From: Brachionus manjavacas | Taxonomy: Eukaryota > Rotifera > Eurotatoria > Ploima > Brachionidae | NCBI GenBank assembly: GCA_019054805.1 | Contig: JAHQIY010000002.1 | Coordinates: 1,302,001 to 1,366,000 of the forward strand | Direction of reading: 5' to 3' | DNA length: 64,000 nucleotides | In this document: positions 32,621 to 45,000 of the stretch, piece by piece | Position numbering within the stretch: position 1 is the first letter of the stretch | Layout of the letters: every line of letters begins with the position of its first letter | Translations under genes and position numbers: made by a program | The notes under the pieces: generated by a model | What the model saw: only the letters and a program-made list of their open reading frames with translations | What the model was told of the DNA's origin: nothing | Database searches by the model: none

Positions 32621-33800
32621 TTTTTATCTTTTTTTTCCTTATCCACTCCTAATGGAGCAAAGGGTCATTATTTTTGATTTATGCTCAAGTCCATCTTTTG
32701 CCTTTTTGCCCTTGCTTCTCCCCATGTCAATACCATTTCGCTTAACTTTTTCGTGATTGTTGACCCCCATGTTGCTGCTGGTCTTTCAACCTTACGTCAC
32801 CCTTGAGGTGTCCATTGAAGGACTTTTTTTGGTATCCGCGTTTCTTTCATTTTAAGTACATGCCAGAGCCATCGCAGTCTTTTATTCTTAATTCACTGAC
32901 TTAATGGCTCTAGTCAGCATTTGACTATGTTTCAGGCCAGTGTATCCCGAGGATCCCCGCAGGCTTTCAGTTTGGAAGGTGTTCAGACTTTTCCTGTCAC
33001 ATTCACACATCTCCCAACTTTCGCTTCCGTATATCAATGTTGTTTTTACTACAACTTTGTACTGTTTAATTTTTGTTTCCTTGCTGTAGCTAGTTCATTT
33101 TCATATTCCTAATTATGTGAATTCGCTTACATGGTGTTCGGGGTATGTGTATGTGCTTCTATATTGGATATTAGCACCAGATCGTCCGCAAAGTCCAAGT
33201 CTTCAAGCTTTGCTGTTAATCCCCATTATGTACCCCTCGCACTGGCAGTTTTTTATTCATGACATAGTCAATCAGTGTTAGGAATAGTTACGGAAAGAGA
33301 ACGCACCCTTGTCTGACTCCTGTACACACTTTGAAGCTCTCTGATTGTGATTTTTCCAGAATCACGCTACACTCGAATTTCTCGTAGAAGAGTTTTATCA
33401 AGTTAACTAGTCTGTGACAGGCCGTAAGATCTTTAAAATGGCTCACAAGGTCTATCTGTGTATGCTATCAAAGGCTTTCTTGAAGTCAATGAAGTTAAGA
33501 TACAGAAGGTTATTCCATTCCAGAATTGGTTCAATGATGTTCCTTAGAGCAAATATCTGGTCTATGCATCCTCTCCTTGGTCTAAATCCTGCTTGTTCTT
33601 CTCTAAGTATAACATTCAAAGAGTTCCTAATTCTTTCCTGAATTATGCCGTAGAACGCTTTGCTTGCTATTGGTAGCAATATTGTTCCTTGCCAATTATC
33701 ACAGATCATTTCTTACCTTTCTAAGGGAGCTTTACTATTAGACTTTTTGACCTGTCCTCTGTAATGATTACTTGATATTGAAAGACCTCTTCAGCAATAT
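32621..33800 (-). mobile_element. RTE-like LINE inserted antisense into the 32.4-34.4 kb LINE
   Basis: Minus strand: CDNWQGTILLPIASKAFYGI, then REEQAGFRPRRGCIDQIFAL, then LYLNFIDFKKAFDSIHR (RT motif A), then CHRLVNLIKLFYEKFECSVI and CTGVRQGCVL (motif B). This is the RTE/SR2-type RT. Its left boundary starts with a T-run (a reversed poly(A) tail, about 32621-32640), and the flanks share AGAGATTTAATT-like sequence (AGGAGATTTAATT at about 32608-32620, AGAGATTTAATT at about 33807-33818), a probable target duplication. It is 5'-truncated and holds stops. Confidence 0.8.
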
Positions 33801-33943
33801 AAGGTGGCAAGAGATTTAATTGAACAGTTTAAAATTGTAAAAAACTTTGATAAGGTTGAATGGCATTACCCATCGGTCCGAATATCTGAACATAATAAAA
33901 CAAGAGATCACAATTATGTGAATAGTTTGTCAGGCATAAATTT

Positions 33944-34295
33944 GGCAATGTGAAATATTAGTACAAAAATTACAGTACAAAAAGTAAAAGCGCTATAATT
34001 TTTTTTCTAATTGTGTAAAAATGGTTCTGTAAACAGTACAATATTGTACAAATTTTTTAGAAACGAATACCATGCTCTGCAAAAACTCTGCAATTTATTG
34101 CATATATTAATCATATATTTTTTGATGGTGTGCATTTTACAGAAAAATGCAGAGTTTTTGCAGAGCTTGGTATTCGTTTCTAAAAAATTTGTACAATATT
34201 GTACTGTTTACAGAACCATTTTTGCACAATTAGAAAAAAATTATAGCGTTTTTACTTTTTGTACTGTAATTTTTGTACTAATATTTCACATTGCC
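33944..34295. mobile_element. Near-palindromic MITE with 9-bp target duplication, inside a LINE
   Basis: A 352-bp element: left end GGCAATGTGAAATATTAGTA, right end the complement ..TACTAATATTTCACATTGCC. The arms are about 150 bp and almost identical, so the element is nearly one long hairpin. CATAAATTT flanks both sides (33935-33943, 34296-34304). It shares CTGCAAAAACTCTGCAAT (34077-34094), size and target-duplication length with the element at 25220-25575, although the terminal sequences differ. The very high arm identity suggests a recent insertion. Non-coding; a 108-codon open stretch across it is an effect of the hairpin. Confidence 0.9.
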
Positions 34296-34779
34296 CATAA
34301 ATTTACAAGATTGAACTTCTTGACAAGTCGAGAATGAGTGGAACTAGTTGCCTCGAAATGTGATAGAATAAACAACGTTAAATGAATTTAAAAATAAAAT
34401 GGAAACTTTTATTTTTTGAGAAAGGTTTTTCATGTTAATTAAGGACAACTAATCCTTGTGCTTCTTTTATTCATTTAGGATGATCTTTATTATATAACCT
34501 TATTATTTATTTTTTATTATTTTTTATTTGAATACAAAAAAATGAATTGAATTCAATTTTTTGTTCAAATTTTAAAAATTTTATTATTTGCCGAGTGATT
34601 TTAAAAATGGCTGCCAGTATTTAATGCAATAAAATTAGTAAAATTACCACAAATTTATATAGAAAATCAACAAAAATTATAAATTTTTATCTCTTTCTTT
34701 TTTTTCCCAACTTATTATAAATAAAACAATTAAATTGATGAAAACATAACACAAAAAATTTTCTTTAAATTTATTAATA

Positions 34780-35070
34780 TTAATTTTTTTAGAATTGATG
34801 AACTTCAATGATATTGGCATGGATAAACAAGCCAAAGCGAGGATCAAAAAAGAAAACAAGGTCGTGCCTACAACATCAACCAGTATTTAGAACGAAAAGA
34901 ATGCCATACTTGAATCTGAAGAAGGTTCGGATAAAGAACTTGAACAAGCTCCAACATTATATAAAAGACACAAGCCGAATGATCCAGCTTTATCAATAGA
35001 GAATTTTTGTAAAACTTGTAATGCCCCAATGAAGAAAAAAGAGGTTTTTTTGCCCAAATGGTTGTACTAG
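34780..35070 (+). pseudogene. Unrecognised degenerate coding-like patch
   Basis: Between AT-rich stretches there is a GC-richer patch with two overlapping plus frames. One reads MDKQAKARIKKENKVVPTTS and, after a stop, SEEGSDKELEQAPTLYKRHK then ENFCKTCNAPMKKKEVFLPK, with a CxxC pair. Another reads QGRAYNINQYLERKECHT. Neither has clear introns or a known domain. It may be a fragment of a host gene or of a transposon protein. Confidence 0.3.
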
Positions 35071-35418
35071 GAAAAAAAATTCAATTTTTTGATAATTTTT
35101 TTTTTTTTTTATTTACTAAAAATATTTTCTATTATTGATTAAATGGAAAAATTATTTTTTTTTATGGTATTCTTACTATTTTTATTAATTTTATATAAAA
35201 AAATTTACACAAAATTAATATTATTACTTTTTTATATATTTGGGTTTTTACTATTTCTGTGGAATTTTTACTAAAAATATTGTGCCAAAATATTAGGAGT
35301 CTTTAAAAATCGAGAGTTTTTTACACATTTATCTAAATTCTGTTTGATTATAATATATTTTATTTCAACACTACTAAAATAGCAAAAGAAAATCTCAAAT
35401 TTTATTTTTTAAAAGTTT

Positions 35419-35595
35419 CGAAAATGGTTCTGTTAGTTGTATCAGCTGATACTTCCGTTGTATCACCTTAATCTAGTTTTTGCATAAATTCTAAAAAATA
35501 CACACACATCAAATTTTCAGAGTATTCGTAGAGGATGTACTTAGGTAAAAAAAATTGTTATTTTTTGCTGATACAATTCATAGAACCGATTTCGA
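35419..35595. mobile_element. Short inverted-repeat element (MITE-like)
   Basis: Left arm TCGAAAATGGTTCTGTTAG.. (35419-35447) pairs with the right arm 35567-35595 (..CATAGAACCGATTTCGA) with about 5 mismatches in 29. The left arm runs into the perfect palindrome GTATCAGCTGATAC. The ATGGTTCTGT string also occurs in the element at 33.9 kb. No clear target duplication. Confidence 0.5.
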
Positions 35596-36059
35596 GCCTA
35601 AGAAAAAAGTAAAAAAGTTTTTTCAGTTTTGTTTTGCCTTTTTTCCAAAATTAATAATGCTAAAGTAATTAAAAATCAAAAGTTATTTTATTAATTAATT
35701 AATGGTTATTTGCAATGATTTAATTTAATAAAACTATTGGTATTTTTCTTGTAAATTTTGTCCCATTATTGATTAAGTCTTTAATTATATTAAAGAAAAG
35801 TAGACTTAAAAGCTTTCAATAGAGGTAAAATCATCTGAAAAATCTCAAGTTGCTATAGTTACATTTTATAAATTAAAAAAATAATCGAAACCCAGTTACA
35901 ACCAAGTGTTCGTGTGTATAATATTTTCTATGCTTTTCTTAAATAAATTTGATAGCACAATGCTTACCAAGCAATTTCTGTAGTTATCTAATTCTGGAAA
36001 AGATTCTTCTAAATAAAAGCGAACTAATTTAAACAAAAAAATTTTATTAAAAGTTCAAA

Positions 36060-39000
36060 ATGAGACTCAGAGAATATGAGATTGTAATCGAACCCAGTAT
36101 AATTACTTTTGAGCATTTCGAACCATTCAAAACATTTACCAAAACATTGAACATCAAAAATGTCGGTGGAAAGAGTCGTCGGATGGAGCTCTTCCGACCT
36201 AGCATCAAGGTTAATTTTAAAGAATACAAAAATGTACAATCTTTAACACTAATCAAATAGGTCTTTCAATTAAAATATAAAAATCCTGAGCTACCTGTGC
36301 CGCCAGGTATGGAAATTGCCGCCACCATCGAGTTCAACACTTCACAAGCTCAAGATTACCGAGACAAAATAGTAATCAGCATTGATAACCAAGAAATAGA
36401 TGTCCCTATCGAAGCTTTTCCGGCCAAACCTATCCTTGAAGTCCTAAGTAAAAATAATAAGAATTTTTTTGGTTAAATCTATTAAAAAAATTATTTTAGA
36501 CAAAGTTGATTTCGGTCTTTTATCAGACAATAATAAAACAGTATCGAAATTTTTGAAAATTAGAAACAAGGGCGCTAGAGATGGTCACTTTTCAATTAAC
36601 TATCGAGGTGATTTGCCCATTACATTTGTTCCAAGCAAAAATACCATACCGGCTCATTCGGATTTTGATGTCCGAGTTGACTTTTTTACTAATAAACCAG
36701 TCAAGCTAAACGAAAAAATAGAGTAAATAATCACATTTAATAACTTAAAGATACAAAAAAATAATATTTTTATTTTTCTAGAATTTTTTTCGAAGGGAAA
36801 GATCAATTGTCCGAATTCGAAATAATTGGAGATATAATGAAGCGAGAACTGATCCTGTTAGACTCGAACACTTTCCAGCCTATTAATAAACTGGACTTTG
36901 GTTCATGTTATTATGGATGCAACTTGCTAAATATGGCAATATTGTTCAATTCGTCTCCAGAAAAAGTCGACTATGTTATTTTATTAGAAGAAAAAGGACT
37001 GGGAGTTGAAATTGTAGTTTAAATTATATATTTTTTAAAATATTTGGCTAATTTAATTGAATATAGGGGGCTGAATTGAGCAAGAGCACAAAGGCTCTTA
37101 AATCAAACCCTAATGAGTATAAAGAGGATGATTTTTCACCGGTTAATAAACTAGTGAGTGCCTTTCCGAACAATGGAAGTCTGGAGCCTTTTGAAAAACG
37201 TCCCATTTTTTTCCGATTTAGTCCACAGTATAAAAAGCAATAGATTTTTTTTATATTTTATAAAATTTCTTTTAAAAAGATACCAAAATCCTAGATCGGG
37301 ATTTTTGACAACTCTTCAGCCACCGCCAAGACGAGACTATGCTGTTTTTCTTTTCTTTGAGCTTTTGGGAAACAACAAAAGAACTGAAATAGCCATAACT
37401 GGTACTGCATTGCCGATTTTGCTGCGAATTGAGCCCGAAGAAATGGACTTTGGTAGTTGTGTCATAGGACAAAAAAAAGAAATTCCAGCAGTCATTTGCA
37501 ATGATTCAGAATTAAAAGACATTAGATTCTGTTTTAAAAAAGTGGCCAATTACACAGTAAGTCCGGCTTGTGGTCGAATACCACCAATGTCAAGCAGAAA
37601 TGTACTTGTTACATTTTTACCGCATCAAATGGGAGCTTTTAACTATAAGCTTAATTGTCAAGTTATTGATAAAGTCGCCGACAGCAATAATCCTCTGCAT
37701 GAATATGACAAAGGTATTCGCGACTTTCCTATAAGGTTGCATGGTCAAGCATTGGCAATCACAGCTGAATTGAATCCAAAGTTTAGCACAGGTATGCTTA
37801 TTAATTGATTAGTTTGTCTTTTTTTAAATTCTATAAATTAACTAGAGTTTAAAACAGGTAGATTTTATTATTTTTGAATGCTAATCTATATCTGATTTTT
37901 TTAAATCTAAAATTCACCTTGAATTTCAAAGATTTTGACATTTAAATATTGAATTTAGGTATAAGTCCAATTTTAACAAATGAAGTTGGTTTAAATGTGA
38001 GCACTACAGTCCAGAGTCTTAAATCATTCAGTCCAAAGCTGACTGTTCAAAATGCAGCTAAAGATAGTTTGCATAAAATATCAAATTCAGAGAAGATCAG
38101 CTCTGACAAAGAGTCACAATACAAGATTGCTTTTCCAAATGATCGCTCTAAAAGCATAGGCCCATTCAATAGATATGAAAAATACAAGTTGATTTTCAAG
38201 TTTATAAAAATAAAAAAAAATAATTTTTTTTGATATTAGAACTTTGTATACAGGCGCTGATCGGTACAATTACGTCGATCCAGATTATGCTTACAATGAA
38301 GAGGAATTGAATCGCATAGAAAAACATAAGACAATTTATAAGCAGTACATAGATGATTTGAGGTTTTTTCGAGAAGAAAAAAGACGCAATAAGTAACTAA
38401 ATTTTTTTTTGATTTAAAAATTAAAAATTTGTCAATAGAGAGTTCAAAGTTTTTAAAAATTCAATTGATAATAACCTAATTCCTGGTAGTGGCCTGAAGC
38501 CTCTACAGTTAAGTATTAAAGAATTAGAAAAAGAAATTTCTAAGCCTAAAAGTATTTATTTTTTTTGATTTTAGAAGTAAAAAAAATTTTATTAAAATTT
38601 TTATGAAAGATAAATTTAATGTTAATCCTGAATGGCAATTAGTTAGTTCTGGCGAGTTGGCTAATAAAGAAAAACAAATTAAAAATGCGCTAAACAGTGA
38701 AAATTCTCATGTTTTAAACAAAAGAGACAAAGATAAAGTAAGCGTCCAATTGACACCAGCTCAAATCTACAAAATTATCGTTAGTAAGTTAAAATTTCTC
38801 AAATTTTTTTTGCAATTTCAAAAAACTTTATTTTTTCATAGATCCCCCAGTAATTGACTTTGGGGAAGTTTCAGTTAAATCAGTTTCAATTAAGAATTTA
38901 GAATTTTTCAACACTTTGGATCAACCAATTCATATAGAACTGGAAACAGATTGTAATGAGCTCGGAAATACCAACCCGTGTGGTCAAGTGATCGCTCCAA

Positions 39001-42000
39001 ATTCCAAGGGCGTTTTTCCTATTATATTTGAATCAAATTCAGTACAAACTTTTCAAAGGTAAAAATTATCGTAACTAAAATATTTTATAAAATAAAACAA
39101 AATAACAAAAAATTTTAAAATCATATGATTTTCCTTTTTTCCAAGGAAATAATCTTGGAATTTCTTGAATTCAAGATTCCAATAAGATATATTTTTAATC
39201 ATTTTTTTTCAATTTTACAAAGTAATTTAAAAAAAAAGAAAAAATTAATTTAATTAAAAAATTAAAAAATTTCTATTCTAAATTTTAAATAGTATTTTTT
39301 TTATTTTCATTTTTCCAATTTTTAGAACCCCTAATTACATTCTTGTTTATACTAAGTTTCAATTAAAGAAACTAAGTTAGTTCTAAAAATATCACTTTTT
39401 TTTGCAACAAGACTTTTCATGAATTTCAGAAATCTTGGCATGATCATGAAAAAAATTTCATTTTCTTTCAAGAAAAATTCAAGATCAGATACTGAATATG
39501 ATACGATTCTATTCAAAATCTTGAAGGAACGCCTCAAAGTTCTTACCTTGATCTTACTCAAGATTTTATAAAGATTTCGTTTCATGGTAAGATATTAAAC
39601 AAAGAGTCTAATTGATAAGCTAATAAAAACTAACCTAAAAACTTTCTTAATTACTAGATTAGATCTTTTTTGGATTCAAGTTGGTTTGGAGTAAATTGGT
39701 GATTTGATTATTAGCCATTTTTACGTAGTTTTACGTTGAAAATCAAAGTCAATTATTGTTAATTTACTAAAATTTGAAAAAGTAAAATGACAAAAAAAAG
39801 AGCTAAAATTTAAAATTTTCTGTTCTTTGATTCTCTTGAGTATGTCACAATTAATCTTTTGATAATAACAGATCTATATCGTACCGCATAAATTTTTATT
39901 ATCGTCATCACGTGATCATTCTAGCTGAGGTCAAGCTTCCATCATTGAAGTTGAACAACAGCAATTTAGTTTTGACTCAGTTATCAGGTGTTCAGCCAGA
40001 TTTGTGCTATCGTTCCAACATCACCATAATAAATCCTTATAATACAACCACTGAATTTACTTGGATTCCGATTTATGGTGAACAAGGCACTGCTTTTTCG
40101 ATTCGCCCTGCAACAGGTATCATTGAGCCATTTAAGGATTTGGAATGTGAAGTAGTTTGGCATGGATCTTTTTTGGCTCCATTGAAAGGAACTTTTTCAC
40201 TTCAAGTCCGCGGCGGAGAGTCCACAACTCTAAACTGTGAAGCCAAAGTATTTCGTTTTTAATTTTTTTTTTAATTTCTAATTAAATTTTATTCAGTTGG
40301 GATCAAATCAACTCCAATTTATTAGTAGAAGATCAAATTTTGGCAAAATTCCGATAAATATGACCACAACTAAAACATTTTACTTGACAAACACAGGATC
40401 ACACAATGCTTATTTTCAAGTAAAACATAGTTCAAATTTTTCATTTAATTAAAAAAAATATTTAATTGTTTTACAATTTTTTGGTTTTGGATACGAAACC
40501 AATACCTGGTATGGTGATCAGTCCAGCTTATGGCCTAGCTCCATTGAATGCATTGACAGCTATCAAGTGCGAAATGAACCCGACTGAAATAATAAAATTT
40601 GATGCACGAGTTTTAATTCAAATAAGAGGTGGTAAACAACTTGAACTAAGATTGTCTGGAGAAAGTGAAGAGCCCATAGTTGATATTGACTTGGTAATTA
40701 GATGATTTTTTGATATTTTTTTGGATCATTTATTTTTGACTTGTAGCCTAAATTTGAATTTGGTGGAATATTTTCCGGAGCTGTTTCTCGAATGCCATTC
40801 AAAATAGAAAATACTTCCAAAGTGAAAGCTCGCATTGAATTCAATCTAAAAAGATACCACGACTTTTCAATTAAAACCCTGGACAAAACCACTGAATTGA
40901 TCGAAAACGAACGAAATTATGAATTAGTGGTTAATGAAGATGAGCAGATTCCACTTGAGCTGATATTTGCACCTACCGAAGTAGCTTCATATGAATTCGA
41001 ATTACCGATATCGGTAAACAGAGCTGATGAAAATTTGGATGGATATGCGTCTTCGTCGCCCTATACAGATTATACAAGTGTAAGGGGAAAGACACCTATG
41101 ACCAGAAAGAGCTCTCGTTACTCTTTATTCAACTATATCCCGAAGCGAAAAGTAATAGCCATTGGTCTTCGACCGGCCATCCAAATATCGAACCCAAACA
41201 TTAATTTTAAAATACCTATTGCCTATTTCGAAAAGCTTAGGGACGGTGGATTTTTTGAGGCCAAAGTAAATGCAAATTTTGGAAAGCTGAAAAATTAAAA
41301 ATAAATATTTAAAAATTTTTAGGCGACTCAATTGATTAATAAAAGTCATAAGCCAGTCAAATGGTGCGTTGATTTGAGAAAATCGAACAAAGTTTTGGAA
41401 GATGGTATTTTTAAGCTATGCGATGGATCATTAGTACCATTTATTGGTGGGGACAAAAAGAGTCATGGTCCCGAAGGTGTTTTGGGTCCAAATGAAGCAT
41501 GTGATTTAAATGTTCTATTTAGTCCAAGTATTTTTAATTTTTTAACTAACTGAAGGATACGCCTAAATCATTTAACAAACTTTTAAAATAAGTTGTACAC
41601 ATATAAATCAAGCATTTAGTTTTAGTAAAGTATTAACGAAATTTTTGTTTAATTATTATCAAAAAAAAATTGAGAAAAATGTTCGAAATTTTAAACCCAT
41701 TGATCATAAAAATTAATTAAAAAAATTATCAACTAATTTTCGTGAGCAATTGATTCTGGAATTTACTTGGAAAATAATTCATGCTTATATTATAACCAAT
41801 TTTAGCTTTTATTGAAATTTCATTTTTGTTTCAAAGTTCAATTAAAGTTTCACAATAATAAAAATTTTTTTTTAAAATAATTAAAATTAAGATATTTTAT
41901 TGAAATTTCGCAATTCATACAAATTAGCTTAAACAAAAATTGGATTAAAAATCATTCTTTATTTGATTAAATATTGTGTTCAAAAAGCTATTAATAGAAA

Positions 42001-45000
42001 ATAAACGAAAATATTATTTAATGACGGAATGCAGAACATCAATTAAGTATTCAGACAAGAAATTTTTTAAACAATTTAGTTAAATTTAATGTTTCGAAAC
42101 GGTCTATCAATTTTTTTTTCCAGGAATCTTGGTTTAGGCACTCCTAGAAAAGCTAAAAACTATTTTAAAAATAATTAAATAAAGATAAGCCGGGTGTCTA
42201 CAATTGCACACTTCCAATTGTTATCAATGATCATTTTGAACAAGCTTTTTATCATATTTCTGTGTCTGGTGAACTTCTGGCGCCTGTAATTAAATTTGAG
42301 CCAGAAGTCTTGATTTTAAGACCAGTTCCGTTGGGTGTAAAATTGTCAGATCAGTTTTTTATCAGACCAGTTGGATATGAAAAGTAAAATTAAAAGCAGA
42401 AAAAAATTTTCTACTAAAAATTAATTGTTTTTGATGATAGAAAATCAAGCTTAAAACTTGAGGTTCAAAGTGCAAAAGCAATTAATGAAGATTTAATAGA
42501 TGTTATCAATGCTCAATTTGTCAACGATCCAGGTACAATTTTTTTAAATAATTAATCGAAATAAATAAATTAAATTAATTTTAGATATTGATCCTAACAA
42601 TGATCAAAACTTGATTGAAGTTAGCGTTACCTTTTCGTCAAACCAACCAATTTCAAACTCAGTAAAGCTAAAATTTACTGATAATCAAAATAGAGAGTAA
42701 ATTAGAAAAACTTGTTTAAAATATTACAAATTAAATACTAATACTAGATTTTTTTACAATATGGTCGTCACATCAGATAATTCTTTGTTTACATGCTATG
42801 GATTTTTGGCTGATCATAATGCCGATTATCAAATCGTTTTGGAAACTGGACAGATAATGAAAGGATCTCGTCCACAAAAGCAGACCTCAATAACAAGTGA
42901 ATTGTCTGGGGAACCAATCTTAAGACCTTGTAGTAACACATCTAGGTTAACAAATAATCAATCAGTCAGTCCGACGTTTGATATGAATGCTTCAACTGCA
43001 GATCCGTCTCCTATAAAAGAACAAGATGATGAAATCCAAGCTGCTTTCAATGGTGAAGTTGTAAGTGTAAAAAGTCAAAATTTTTGTTTGATAAAAAAAA
43101 TTTGTTAAATCTTCTAAATTTTTTATTTTAACTGAATTTTAATATAAAAGATTTCTTGATTCTTAGGTATTAGTGCATTTATCATAAACATTATTAACTC
43201 ATGTTAAAATCTGTCGCATTGTAATTCTCAAATTTTAACTTTAAGATTTTTAACTAAATCGCTTTTCTAAAATATTGTTATTTTTATTTATCAATTTAAG
43301 TCTTATAAAAAAAAAGTAAAATAAAAAAAAGAAAAAATAAATATTTTCAAAATAGAATAAAAATTACGATTTAAATACTTTTCAAAATAGGTTTCTAAAA
43401 AATTCAGTTATCGTATAAAAATTTATAATTAGGCTTAAAAAATCATTAAGAATTTTAAAGGTACTTAGATTAACAAAGCAAAGTAAAACTTGTTCCGACT
43501 TATTCGTTTTTTGATTATTTAAATTAACTAAAAAATTAATAAACATTCTTAAATAAATTCAAAAAATTAAGCATTGATATTTTTAGCGTAGGCTGAATTA
43601 ATCCATGATAAAAAATAAACTTTAAATTCCAAAAAATTAGCAAATATTTAAAAAAAGATTATTAGATTTTGTTTGCTCACGAAATTAATTATTGCAATTT
43701 TTGAGTGAATTTTTGTTTATAATTATTTTAAAATATTCAGTAATTAAAAAAATCGAGCAACATTCCAAAAATGTATCTTTTTAAATTCACTTAAAAGATG
43801 TGTTGAATTTTGAATTAACTTAGATTATTATGTATTTTAAGAAGTGTTCTTTCAATTTTTTTTTCATTTTAAAATTTTAGTTCAATGATGTATTATCAAT
43901 CAAATTTTTTTTTATTAAACTTCAATCAAGAAAAAGAATTAAAATTTATTAAAAATTTTGTTCCTAGACTCCAAACAATTTCAAATACAACTCACGTTTA
44001 TCGACTATTTTAACCAAAGCTCAAGAGCCGATAGTTTTTCCATCTTGTGAAGCAAATTCTGGTATATACGCTTTCGAAGTTCTGAAAGTTCTTCAGCGAT
44101 GGTTTAAAGTAAATGGCTGGCCCACATCACATAATTTAGTGCGAATCCCGGAATCCTTCAGAGCGTAATAAAATAAAAAATTAAATATTATTATAAAAAC
44201 AATGTTTTAAGTGGTGTTTGTCGAAAGCCTTTAGACGATGGTCTTGAAAATATGCCCCACCAAGACTCAATTAAAAGAGAAAATAAAACTATTTATGAAA
44301 TGATTGGGTTTTTATGCGGCAGAATGTTACCTGCCATTCCGCTGGGAGCTCCCATTCCCAACGATTTGGGTGACAGAGCTATTCAATTTTATTGGCAACA
44401 CAATGTTTTTTTAAAATTTTTAGAGTACCGATTTATTTCGTAAGTTAGCTAGTTGATAATTAATTTTTTTAAGGACCGAGGGTGGCTGTGTAGCTCATGT
44501 AAAGCCAGACCATCTCCTGGATATAAAAGAATATGACCACTGGCTGGAAAAATTAGAGATCGATCGAGATTTAGAGGAGAAAAATGGGTTTAGAGACATT
44601 TCAACCCAGAGCATCGACTCACCAGCTATATCTCCTCAGCTCTTTCCATTCATCTCTAAAAAAGCATGGCTAGATTGTCTTTTGCAATTATTAAAAGTAT
44701 TTTTCACTAGTAAATAATTTTAAAAATATTAATTAAATTATTTAGGTTTGTGTTTTGAATCGAATTACACCGAAAGCATTCAAATCTTCTCCAGTTCCGT
44801 ACAATGAAGACATTGTGTTTCCAGACATAAAGCCAGATCCATTGACCAGCAATGTAAGCATTTAGCAAAATTTTTTTACATGAAAAAATAATTTTTTTTC
44901 AAAGATTTATAGTGTTGGTGAACGTATTTTACTCACTTGGTTAAATTTTTGCTATGCCAATTACAAAAATAAAATCTGGTATGAAAAAGAGCGTGGCGGT

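Larger units (their letters stand above)
32395..34430 (+). mobile_element. LINE relic split by two later insertions
   Basis: Plus-strand pieces: VRLHLNMQF, KVQRRAT-like EGVQRRAT, LNYEERLRKLNLL and FEERRLRGDLI up to about 32620; then, after a 1.2-kb interruption, DLIEQFKIVKNFDKVEWHYP at about 33810-33870, VRISEHNKTRDHNY, a second interruption (33944-34295), and the C-terminal NEWN..LP...TLNEFKNKME to about 34410. This is the standard order of a Jockey/CR1-like ORF2 C-terminus, so the pieces belong to one copy. Confidence 0.8.

Noticed and set aside
34011-34337. 108-codon plus-strand frame
   Set aside because: It lies inside the near-palindromic MITE and has no protein-like features.
39352-39585. 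Minus-strand frame in a CFAP47 intron
   Set aside because: No recognisable protein; lies in a long intron between in-frame CFAP47 exons.
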